DNA from: Perkinsela sp. pyNocScin1
Taxonomy: Eukaryota > Euglenozoa > Kinetoplastea > Prokinetoplastida > Perkinselidae
Assembly (NCBI GenBank): GCA_964019655.1
Contig: CAXHTR010000001.1
Coordinates: 1,178,001-1,242,000 of the forward strand
Length of the DNA: 64,000 nucleotides
Reading direction: 5' to 3'
In this document: positions 53,546 to 60,818 of the stretch, one piece after another
Numbering within the stretch: the stretch's first letter is position 1
Layout: each line of letters opens with the position of its first letter
Notes under the pieces: generated by a model
Seen by the model: the letters and a program-made list of their open reading frames with translations, nothing else
The model's database searches: none
Told to the model about the DNA's origin: nothing
Position numbers and translations under genes: made by a program

Positions 53546-54289
53546 TCATCCGCTAGGAGAGAACGGTGTATTGATGCCCTCATCGCTCACAACAATGTTT
53601 GATTCGTTATGAATTTTTTCGATGGGATTCTCAGAAAGGTCTACCCGAATAAGGTTTTTCGATATGATACTCCGACTAATCGTAACTTCGTCTTGAGTGA
53701 TATTGTTTTGCCGTAAAATGAGGTACTCCACCGAGACTGGTAAATCTTGTAGCTTCAAAGATCCTGTAAAGAAGTTGTCGCCCAGATATACGTCCTTTAT
53801 ATTTTCGGGGAGGTGAGCGAGGTTGATCTCACCGCGCAGGTAATTTGAGGTTAAGTACAGCTCTTTCATATGCTTTGGCAGAATACGCATAATCAGGCTA
53901 CCTTGCAGTTTTTGGCTTTGAATATTGAAATAAGTTACTGTCAGAGGAATGTGTGTCAGTTCGATGTAGCCTCCACCGAGGTCCAAAAAGTGGTGGTTCC
54001 ACTTAACGTCTGTGACTTTGTTGATGATGTTGCATTCAATTCCTTTCCATTTACAAACATCGTGGTACTTTCCTGATTCCTCTAAAAACACTTGTTTGTC
54101 TCCGACATTTGCAATCATGAGCTCCATTCTTTCACATTGCATGAGACTCTTTGGAAAAACGATGTTTTCATTGATATGCAGGACTGAATCAAATACGGGC
54201 GTCATTATGAATAAAGTGAGCCGGAAGAGCTTCCAGGAAAGGAACGCTACTAATCCAACTGCAGAAGCTATAAGTGCTGGGACAAGCAT
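53546..54289 (-). CDS. Leucine-rich repeat membrane protein
   Basis: The 247-residue protein starts at ATG 54289, just after a strong acceptor; the open frame reaches up only to a GTG. A hydrophobic N-terminal segment (MLVPALIASAVGLVAFLSWK, about 1-30) can be a signal anchor. The cap motif CKWKGIEC lies at about 77-84. LRR units follow (about 105-225), e.g. 'LPKHMKELYLTSNYLRGEI', 'LPENIKDVYLGDNFFTGSL' and LPVSVEYLILRQNNI. It is the family member closest in layout to the one at 1638 and the only one inside a block. Function unknown. Confidence 0.75.
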   Translation of the reverse strand: MLVPALIASAVGLVAFLSWKLFRLTLFIMTPVFDSVLHINENIVFPKSLMQCERMELMIANVGDKQVFLEESGKYHDVCKWKGIECNIINKVTDVKWNHHFLDLGGGYIELTHIPLTVTYFNIQSQKLQGSLIMRILPKHMKELYLTSNYLRGEINLAHLPENIKDVYLGDNFFTGSLKLQDLPVSVEYLILRQNNITQDEVTISRSIISKNLIRVDLSENPIEKIHNESNIVVSDEGINTPFSPSG

Positions 54290-54308
54290 AGAATTTCGTG
54301 AGAGTAGA

Positions 54309-54327
54309 CTAAAAGGGTAAAAAACAT
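54309..54327 (-). promoter_or_regulatory. SL trans-splice acceptor for the LRR gene at 53546
   Basis: The minus strand reads ATGTTTTTTACCCTTTTAG, the AG being 20 bases before ATG 54289. It supports the shorter start. Confidence 0.65.
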
Positions 54328-54364
54328 TCTGCACGATGTTTCTATAATGATAAATCCGATTAAA

Positions 54365-55348
54365 TTAAAGTTTAAACATTCGCACAAAAAGTTCATATAC
54401 AACCAAGTGGGTTGTGCTTCGCAATATCTTTTGTGTCAGGCCGATGCCTAACCCACGAAGAATGAGTCCTCTCATTATACCTTCGCGGTGAATAGCCGTA
54501 TGAATGGCTGAGCGGAGACCCAGGTACTTAACCTCAGTTTGATCGGTGATCAAGCGAGCATTTCTATGGTCTTGCATTTTCGTCTTGATAACGAGCAGCG
54601 GATTAGAGATAATCGTGATAAATGTTTTCGCGATTGAGCTGCAAATAAATATTTCGAGTAGGTTGCACTTGCGGTCCGATCCAGGCGAGACGATTTGAAC
54701 TGCAGTTCGTTTAAGTAGCTCGTACAAAGGGATATACAGGGCATTCGGAAGGCTTAAAAGCATTTGGGGTACCATACCTCTAAAAATGGCTCGATACCCC
54801 TCTTTACGGAGAATTTCTCGGCACGCGTGGAAAAAGCTTCGGTAGTACTCTTCGCCCGCTGCCGTTCTGTCCTGCAGTTGCATTCGCGTTTTGATGAGCC
54901 AAATAGGATTGGTCAACGCTGCGCATATTATACTCGCAATGAGAGATGCCCCGTAATCAAATAGCAGAGAGTCTTCAAAGCTCTGCTTACCGTACAAAAA
55001 CAAAAGGTACTTATAGACAAGCATGTATAGTCCCCAAGACATGCAAGATGCAACGATCGCGAGGACTACCCCGCGGTAAAGCGCAGTTATTCCTTCGAAT
55101 CTGTAAGTGTCTATCAGCGCCCGCCATAAGCCTGGAAAATCTTTACCCGTTTTATGGTAGCCGTAGCTCGCAGAACCATCTTGCGACATAATGCGATACT
55201 TTACCGAATCCAGGGGATAAAAAACAAATGTGCAAATTGCGGCAGATGCCTGCATGGCGATCGTGTGCTCGATACTCCGGCGCAAAGGGGAGCGTTCATC
55301 AGAATTTTTCACATCACCTGTGGAGTTTTCCTTCTCAGCAGGCTCCAT
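54365..55348 (-). CDS. Mitochondrial carrier (SLC25), folate/FAD-carrier-like
   Basis: The 327-residue protein has three carrier repeats with signatures YPLDSVKYR, NPIWLIKTR and NPLLVIKTK. The segment GVVLAIVASCMSWGLYMLVY resembles SLC25A32/Flx1, which has a similar SWGLYF string and an NPLWVTKTR second signature. Those carriers move folate or FAD into mitochondria; some relatives serve peroxisomes. The N-terminal 25 residues are charged and disordered. The substrate call is tentative; the carrier fold is certain. ATG at 55348. Confidence 0.9.
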   Translation of the reverse strand: MEPAEKENSTGDVKNSDERSPLRRSIEHTIAMQASAAICTFVFYPLDSVKYRIMSQDGSASYGYHKTGKDFPGLWRALIDTYRFEGITALYRGVVLAIVASCMSWGLYMLVYKYLLFLYGKQSFEDSLLFDYGASLIASIICAALTNPIWLIKTRMQLQDRTAAGEEYYRSFFHACREILRKEGYRAIFRGMVPQMLLSLPNALYIPLYELLKRTAVQIVSPGSDRKCNLLEIFICSSIAKTFITIISNPLLVIKTKMQDHRNARLITDQTEVKYLGLRSAIHTAIHREGIMRGLILRGLGIGLTQKILRSTTHLVVYELFVRMFKL

Positions 55349-55451
55349 TTTATTTTAAAGCTAATGTTTAACTTAACTTAAGTGAACATGATGTACATGA
55401 TAAGAAGCCACATACGCGTACGAACACAGTTTCTTTGAGAAGTGGTACTCA

Positions 55452-56009
55452 TTAGTATCCAATATTCGGACTGTGACCGATTCGATCCGCCAAGCCCTGC
55501 CACATGTGTTGCCTTTTCTTCTTCCATCCAAAACCCTTTCCACCTAGCATCTCTCCAACGGTTTTCTTATCTTCGCTTCGATGGCCCCAGCCTCTCTGGT
55601 ACTTTCCTCCTGATTGCTCAGCGTATGGTTTATAAACAGATAATGGCTGCCAGTCACGTTGTTGATCTGGAGCAAACTCTTCTCTTTTGATTGACGACAG
55701 ATGATGCACATTGGAATGAGGGGCGGATGCGCCACCTTTGCATGCATGCATTCTGTAAAGATCCATTTGTCGCTGCTCCATCAGCCTGACTCGCTGTTCC
55801 CTCGGGAGATTGATCGGCGTCAAGTAATATCGAATGGGCCACTGAAAACTCCACCCACTTAGAGCTACCTGTCGTTCTTCTTCAAGCGTAATGAGAGGCT
55901 GCCGGGAAGAATGTGTTATTTGAAGATGTGGTGCTTCTTGAACAAGTCCACGCAACCGTACGCCGTGCAAGGATTCTCTCCATGCTGTTACCGAAATCTT
56001 ATACTGCAT
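55452..56009 (-). CDS. Protein of unknown function, basic/aromatic
   Basis: The 185-residue protein starts at ATG 56009, one codon after a GTG. It is rich in Arg, Gln, Trp, Tyr and His; 'LSGWSFQWPIRYYLTPINLP' is followed by the helix 'EQRVRLMEQRQMDLYRMHA' and a Gly/Lys-rich C-terminus ('GKGFGWKKKRQHMWQG'). Composition resembles mitochondrial ribosomal or RNA-binding proteins, but there is no family match I can name. It sits between the carrier and the RNA-editing ligase genes. Confidence 0.65.
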   Translation of the reverse strand: MQYKISVTAWRESLHGVRLRGLVQEAPHLQITHSSRQPLITLEEERQVALSGWSFQWPIRYYLTPINLPREQRVRLMEQRQMDLYRMHACKGGASAPHSNVHHLSSIKREEFAPDQQRDWQPLSVYKPYAEQSGGKYQRGWGHRSEDKKTVGEMLGGKGFGWKKKRQHMWQGLADRIGHSPNIGY

Positions 56010-56092
56010 CACTAATCATATGCTAAACACTACGCTCTCAAATGAAATGTTGGGAAACAGTGGAACGACTATGTTTGGCTACAATAAAAAAT

Positions 56093-57352
56093 TCACGTAG
56101 CTTCTCTTGCGATGCTACTTTTCATGTAGGAACTCCACATCGACCTGACATAGTTTTCTGCGGTACTTGTTAGCCAGTGTACAAAAAGCTTTTTAACTGT
56201 ATGTGAAAATTTAGAAACGGCATCAGTTGATGTATCAGATGACTGTATCCACTGCTTAAGCACAGTTTGTGCTAGTGATAATACTGCGTCTTTTGCTTTT
56301 GCAAACTTTTTTCCGCTTGCTTCTTGCTGCGATGCACATGTCGAGAGCCAAGATGCTTCATCTACTTTATTCAGAAGTGATTCCAGTAAGAGCTGTTCGC
56401 TAGCTGTAAGAATTTCCTTTGAGCTCAGAACTGTTTCACCCATTTTTTGAATGAATTTAGGTCTCTCTGCTTCCACTGTCATTCCTTTCTTAGCAGTATC
56501 ACTATGGCGAGCTTCTTGAAAAGCTCGATGCTTGAATTTCAGTATTGATGACTTCGTAACATGAATAACTTCACCACTTCTTGATGACTTTTTGAGCACA
56601 ATACCTTCAGCAATATTACATGGAATCACAAAATCTCCTAATCCTAAAAAATGTGGAATCAGTGTTTCAAATCTGTCAAGGTCGAATGCCATACACTTCC
56701 GCATGTTTCCACGAAAAAGCTCGCGTGCATAGAGCAAACCAGGAATAGTTCTAAAGACGCTGCGGGCTTGATCTGGTGAAAGCAGTGTCCATCCAGCTGA
56801 CGAATCTGTGCGGTATTTGATATCATACGCGTAGAAATGGACATCGGGGCTATATTGTGGGAAAAAGTCTCCGATTATTGGAGAAATTCGCCGAGATTGC
56901 CCTTTAAACTCAGTGAATTTTGATTGCTGAGGAATCTCTGGATGAATATATTTAGCTCCAAAAATTTCACCATGAATGATAGCAGATTCAGCTTTTCCAA
57001 AGTTTTTCTTCAATGCTGAGAGAAAAAGTGGTACTTGGCGATTGAACTCTGATTTCAGCTTAGTGTATCCGAAGAAAAACTCGTGCTCCCCGATGAATCC
57101 AGATCGTTTAGCAAATCTAACATCCGCCCCATTTTTGAAGATGTGTATTGAAAAATTTGCTCCATTAACCTTCTCTTCTGCGATCCACTCCTGCGGCGAT
57201 GCGAGAAGCTCATTGAATTGTGATTCTTTTATAGAATCGAATTCACTATATTTTTCAAAGGGGACAGGTGCAGAACATTTTGATGGTATGGATCTCGCTA
57301 TGCGCCGCAGCACACTCTTATGCAGCATGGTTTCACGTGTTAGAGATAACAT
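56093..57352 (-). CDS. REL: RNA-editing ligase (REL1/REL2 type)
   Basis: The 419-residue protein has an N-terminal presequence (MLSLTRETMLHKSVLRRIAR). The RNA-ligase catalytic domain of the T4 Rnl2/editing-ligase family follows: motif I AEEKVNGANF (Lys61 is the likely adenylated residue), FAKRSGFIGEHEFFFGY, motif III IIHGEIFGAKYIHPEIP, FFPQYSPDVHFYAYDIKY, motif IV AEGIVLK and motif V ILKFKH. This order and the FFPQYSP, DIKY and ELFRG strings match the kinetoplastid REL1/REL2 enzymes closely. They seal mRNA fragments during mitochondrial U-insertion/deletion editing. The C-terminal helical part, which docks to a KREPA OB fold, is present. It is the first gene of the block. REL1 or REL2 cannot be decided. 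Confidence 0.92.
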   Translation of the reverse strand: MLSLTRETMLHKSVLRRIARSIPSKCSAPVPFEKYSEFDSIKESQFNELLASPQEWIAEEKVNGANFSIHIFKNGADVRFAKRSGFIGEHEFFFGYTKLKSEFNRQVPLFLSALKKNFGKAESAIIHGEIFGAKYIHPEIPQQSKFTEFKGQSRRISPIIGDFFPQYSPDVHFYAYDIKYRTDSSAGWTLLSPDQARSVFRTIPGLLYARELFRGNMRKCMAFDLDRFETLIPHFLGLGDFVIPCNIAEGIVLKKSSRSGEVIHVTKSSILKFKHRAFQEARHSDTAKKGMTVEAERPKFIQKMGETVLSSKEILTASEQLLLESLLNKVDEASWLSTCASQQEASGKKFAKAKDAVLSLAQTVLKQWIQSSDTSTDAVSKFSHTVKKLFVHWLTSTAENYVRSMWSSYMKSSIAREAT

Positions 57353-57975
57353 AGAATATCAATTTGCTGTGAGGTGGAAGCTACAGTCTATTTTCACATC
57401 GCGAATACTAGCGCTGAATTCATCAACTACTCTACTTACACAAGACGCTCTCCTTCGTGCGCCACAATTAATTTAGAATTAACTCGGGCTTCTCACACTT
57501 CATGATTTCTGTTAAAAATTTTAATTGCTAGCATAATCATGTGTGTAGTTGTGGTTAACTGACGTTACCATTCTTTATTATTAAATTTTCTTCTGAGAGT
57601 ACCAAAATTAGTGTAGAAGTGTTTAATCACAGGCCCGAACATTAATCGTTAACCGTTCATTGCACTCTGATCTTTCATTGCAGAATATTAATCTGGGAAA
57701 AGATCGTTACTAAATAATAATCTTCTCATTTAATTGTCCACTCAACTTAATTCTTTTCATTAGGTTTCTGTGCTCTACTGAAACGTTGGAGGGCCCCATT
57801 ACACCTCTGTACGAAAGAAACTTCGCATCGATCTTACTCTCTTATTGAATCTCCGATTCCTCCGTAGACACATGCTTATTTCCCCTATCTTGTACAGACT
57901 CAATGTAATGTATTGTATCATCACTTCATTCATGGGACTTATCTTAAATCCAATCTAGAAATAAACAACATTAAA
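57353..57975. other. Divergent strand-switch region
   Basis: This 623-bp region, strongly AT-rich from about 57470 onward, lies between the editing-ligase gene (minus) and the acidic-protein gene (plus). No gene is visible. A short string at 57766-57782 looks like the end of a spliced leader, but no donor follows it. It is presumably a transcription start zone. Confidence 0.6.
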
Positions 57976-58503
57976 ATGTGGACTGCAACAGTCCTAGCAT
58001 GTGCGTGTGTTCTTGTGACAGCCAGAGCCGACCATGAGACCTCGTTACCGTATCCAAATGACTCACTTTCAGCATCTACCCCAGGGAAGGAGAGCGTGAA
58101 TGAATTCCTTAAAACTCAGAATGTATATGAAGACCGCTTCGAAACGGAGGAAGCCGATGATGATGAGTATGACCAAGAATTCATTGATGATTATGATGAA
58201 GAGGAAGATGAAGACGAAGACGAAGACGAAGCGCTCGATGATGAAGACGACGATGACGAGGAGTTTTCTTATGCCGATATCTTGGGTAGACTTTCCAGCA
58301 TTGGTGAAAAGCTTATGAATCACAAAGCAGGTGAGCATGCTTACAATGCTGCAAAGCAGGGAGGTCTTACAGGATATCTTGCTGGAGGTGTCCCTGGAGC
58401 TGCGCTCGGCGGTCTTTTAAATGGCGGCCGGGCATTCGTTAAAAATGGTGGCATGGAAATCTTCGACGAAGACGAAGAATATGATGATGATGATTGGGAA
58501 TAA
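57976..58503 (+). CDS. Secreted or ER-lumenal very acidic protein
   Basis: The 175-residue product starts at ATG 57976 (the frame upstream begins with TTG). It has a signal peptide MWTATVLACACVLVTARA, likely cleaved near residue 18. A very acidic region of Asp/Glu runs (about 60-100, encoded by GAAGAC-like repeats) follows. Next is a helical part, then the Gly-rich hydrophobic stretch GGLTGYLAGGVPGAALGGLL (about 132-151), and a second acidic tail. Acidic runs suggest calcium or cation binding; the Gly-rich part might insert in membranes. No family recognised. It is the first gene of a two-gene block. Confidence 0.65.
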   Translation: MWTATVLACACVLVTARADHETSLPYPNDSLSASTPGKESVNEFLKTQNVYEDRFETEEADDDEYDQEFIDDYDEEEDEDEDEDEALDDEDDDDEEFSYADILGRLSSIGEKLMNHKAGEHAYNAAKQGGLTGYLAGGVPGAALGGLLNGGRAFVKNGGMEIFDEDEEYDDDDWE

Positions 58504-58613
58504 TTGAGAGAATTCGTGTTAATGGGCGATATATTAGTTGTTTAATCTCTTGAACATTCCTCGAGCGTTCCCAGTGTATGATCAGTCTGTGTTCATTTTT
58601 CCAAACTTCTGAA

Positions 58614-59516
58614 ATGAGTGAAGTATTCAAGGACTTTGCTGCTGGAACAATGGCCGGTATGATGTGCAAATACGTAGAATATCCTCTCGATACAGTAAAG
58701 GTTCGGCTTCAGGATTCACATTCACGCTATGCATCATCTCTTAATTGCTTCTCTCGAATTCTCAGAGAAGAGGGTATCAGAGGGTTCTATAATGGGGTAA
58801 CCGCCCCTCTTTGTGGCTGCATGCTCGAGACCGCAATAGCATTTGCTATGTATGGAAGATTTCTCTCAAGCTTAAAGGATTGGAGACAAGTTCGTGGTGA
58901 AGAATCATGCATAGTGGATAATTTTCTTGCGGGTTCAGGAGCAGGTGTAGCCATCACCTTCGTTCTCACACCAGTTGAGCTAGTTAAATGCCGTATGCAA
59001 ATCCAAGATACGCTTCCGGAAGAGAAGCGTGTCTACAAAGGAACTCTGGACTGTGTGAAAAAGATAATGCAGAAAGAAGGAATCCGTGGTTTTTTTCTCG
59101 GATTAACACCGTGCGCGATTCGTGAGATCCCTGGGAATGGAATATGGTACGGTGTGTACGAGTCTGTAAAGGCATATTTAGCTAAAAATACAGATAAAAG
59201 CGACGTACCAATGCACAAGATAGCCTTTGCGGGATCTTGTGCAGGTGCAGCCTATTGGTCTGCCTTTTTTCCGGCCGATGTGGTAAAAACCCGGATTCAG
59301 GTTGACAAAGACTATAAGAATCATACGTTGGTGCGTGGTCTCCGTGATGTGTATCGCGAGGGCGGAATCCGTGCTCTTTACAAAGGATGGGGTATTACGA
59401 TCGCGCGTGCAGTTCCCGCTCACGCCGCCCTCTTTGTAACTTATGAGGCTTTCAAAAGTTCACTGGATAGAATATTTGGAACTGACCCAACACAACCAAA
59501 GGTGCGCTTACACTGA
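58614..59516 (+). CDS. Mitochondrial carrier (SLC25), ornithine/basic amino-acid type
   Basis: The 300-residue protein has three carrier repeats with signatures YPLDTVKVR, TPVELVKCR and PADVVKTR. KDFAAGTMAGMMCKYVEYPL, the TPVELVKCRMQIQ segment and 'CAIREIPGNGIWYGVYE' resemble ORT1/SLC25A15 and the related carnitine carrier SLC25A20. Ornithine or basic amino-acid exchange across the inner membrane is the best guess. An in-frame ATG at 58578 follows CCCAG closely and could be the true start, adding 12 residues; the family similarity begins after 58614. Confidence 0.88.
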   Translation: MSEVFKDFAAGTMAGMMCKYVEYPLDTVKVRLQDSHSRYASSLNCFSRILREEGIRGFYNGVTAPLCGCMLETAIAFAMYGRFLSSLKDWRQVRGEESCIVDNFLAGSGAGVAITFVLTPVELVKCRMQIQDTLPEEKRVYKGTLDCVKKIMQKEGIRGFFLGLTPCAIREIPGNGIWYGVYESVKAYLAKNTDKSDVPMHKIAFAGSCAGAAYWSAFFPADVVKTRIQVDKDYKNHTLVRGLRDVYREGGIRALYKGWGITIARAVPAHAALFVTYEAFKSSLDRIFGTDPTQPKVRLH

Positions 59517-60245
59517 GGCATGCTGAATCGATGGTATGGAAGGCATCCGCAAGTACATTCTGTGTATTTGCGCAGAGCTGCAAATCATGTATCCGCAGAG
59601 CGAACGACAGAAACAGCTTGGCTACCCGCCTAGCTTATGTAAGTCATAACGTACCGAACATCTTCGCTTTGTCCCTTATTTTAATTCCACTTACTATACT
59701 ATGCAAGCACAGTGCTTACCCCGCATGTTATTGTGCGGACGAGAGGTAACCTTCGCATAGCCTCAAAAAAAGCTTTGCACTAGTGGTATTGTTAATCTCA
59801 CACTTCTTCCATGCGCCGGTATTCTACAAATGTGAAATGCCTCAGACCACTCACCAGCAAGCAGATGTCGCTAGACAAGCACATTTCTTTTGGAAAGAAA
59901 TATGGTGCTAGGCCTCGCGCAGAGTGCATATGAGACAACCACACTTACGCGTTGAGGAATACAAGAAATCTTCAGCATGAAACCTTTTCTGTTTTCACAT
60001 GTCTTCAAAAAGATTAGTGAATGATAGTTTTATCATCATGTGTGGAAGGAAAAAATTTTTGCACGAATACACATCGGCGTGCGCATGCGTGTAACTTACA
60101 AATGATAAAAAAGCTAGAAAAGTATCAGAATACGGTGGTCTTGGAGTGTGCAGGTGTGCAGCGGCATCACAATGTGGTGCTATTCTGTACAGTATAGTAA
60201 AATTAAGTAAACATAAGCGCAAATAGACCAGCCACGCATCGGCTT
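59517..60245. other. Convergent strand-switch region
   Basis: This 729-bp stretch lies between a carrier gene and the 3' end of the Alba gene. It has no convincing protein gene. It contains one minus-strand C/D-box candidate (59967-60044) and AT-rich sequence otherwise. Confidence 0.55.
59967..60044 (-). ncRNA. Weak C/D-box snoRNA candidate
   Basis: On the minus strand a perfect C box ATGATGA (plus-strand 60033-60039) and D box CTGA (59972-59975) lie 57 bases apart, close to the spacing in the better-supported pair. It sits in a convergent switch as those do. No second copy is seen and no terminal stem is evident, so a chance match is possible. Confidence 0.3.
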
Positions 60246-60659
60246 TTACGCGGATTCTCCACGGCCTCCGCGCCCGCGTCTGCCGCGGGACTTGCCGTCA
60301 CCACGAGAAGCGTCGCTGGCAGTCTTTTCCTGCGCCTTTGCGTCGATGGGCTTCTTCGACAGCGTGATGCAAATAACAGAAAGCTTTCTGTCCTTTGTCT
60401 CCTCTGCTTCCTTGTCGGTAGCCTGGATGGTCTCGGAGCCGATCGACACGCTGTCGTACAGCGGCGCTGCCTCACGCTTGATGATCTCCGCGATGTTTAC
60501 CGCAGCTGTGATCGCCTTTCCCATGCCACGAATCGACACAGTGTCGACAGCTGGGCTCTCTTCGTCGCCGCGAAGCAGGTGCATGATGTAGCGCACGTAC
60601 ACAGCCGGGCTGCGCTGGCTCGTCACACGAATGATATTTCCTTGATTCTCGCTGGGCAT
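60246..60659 (-). CDS. ALBA: Alba-domain RNA-binding protein with RGG tail
   Basis: The 137-residue product starts at ATG 60659 (MPSENQGNIIRVTSQRSP). The Alba domain (about 8-110) shows IIRVTSQRSPAVYVRYIMHL, then 'VSIRGMGKAITAAVNIAEII' and 'RKLSVICITLSKKP'. A Gly/Arg tail GKSRGRRGRGGRGESA follows. Kinetoplastid ALBA proteins are cytoplasmic mRNA-binding translation regulators; the RGG tail is typical of the ALBA3/4 group. A longer frame upstream is unlikely, since the domain starts right after this Met. Confidence 0.92.
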   Translation of the reverse strand: MPSENQGNIIRVTSQRSPAVYVRYIMHLLRGDEESPAVDTVSIRGMGKAITAAVNIAEIIKREAAPLYDSVSIGSETIQATDKEAEETKDRKLSVICITLSKKPIDAKAQEKTASDASRGDGKSRGRRGRGGRGESA

Positions 60660-60818
60660 TTTAAGTATTGAGGTTAACGAGAGAAAGCAACAGCTTATGT
60701 ACGAATGCGCATGGCATTTGCAACATTGAGCCAGTGAAAAAACAGAGCGTAGCATTTACAGAAGCGATTCGCATCGCTTTCGTCAAGCGATATACCTATG
60801 TCGTTGATAGCAAAAGAT

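Noticed and set aside
57766-57782. GTTTCTGTGCTCTACTG resembles the 3' end of kinetoplastid spliced leaders
   Set aside because: No GT donor follows, the upstream conserved part of the leader is missing, and SL RNA genes are normally in tandem arrays.
6335-60245. tRNA genes in strand-switch regions
   Set aside because: I looked for T-arm-like GTTCRANNC and A-box patterns in the switch regions and found no convincing cloverleaf; a tRNAscan run would settle it.
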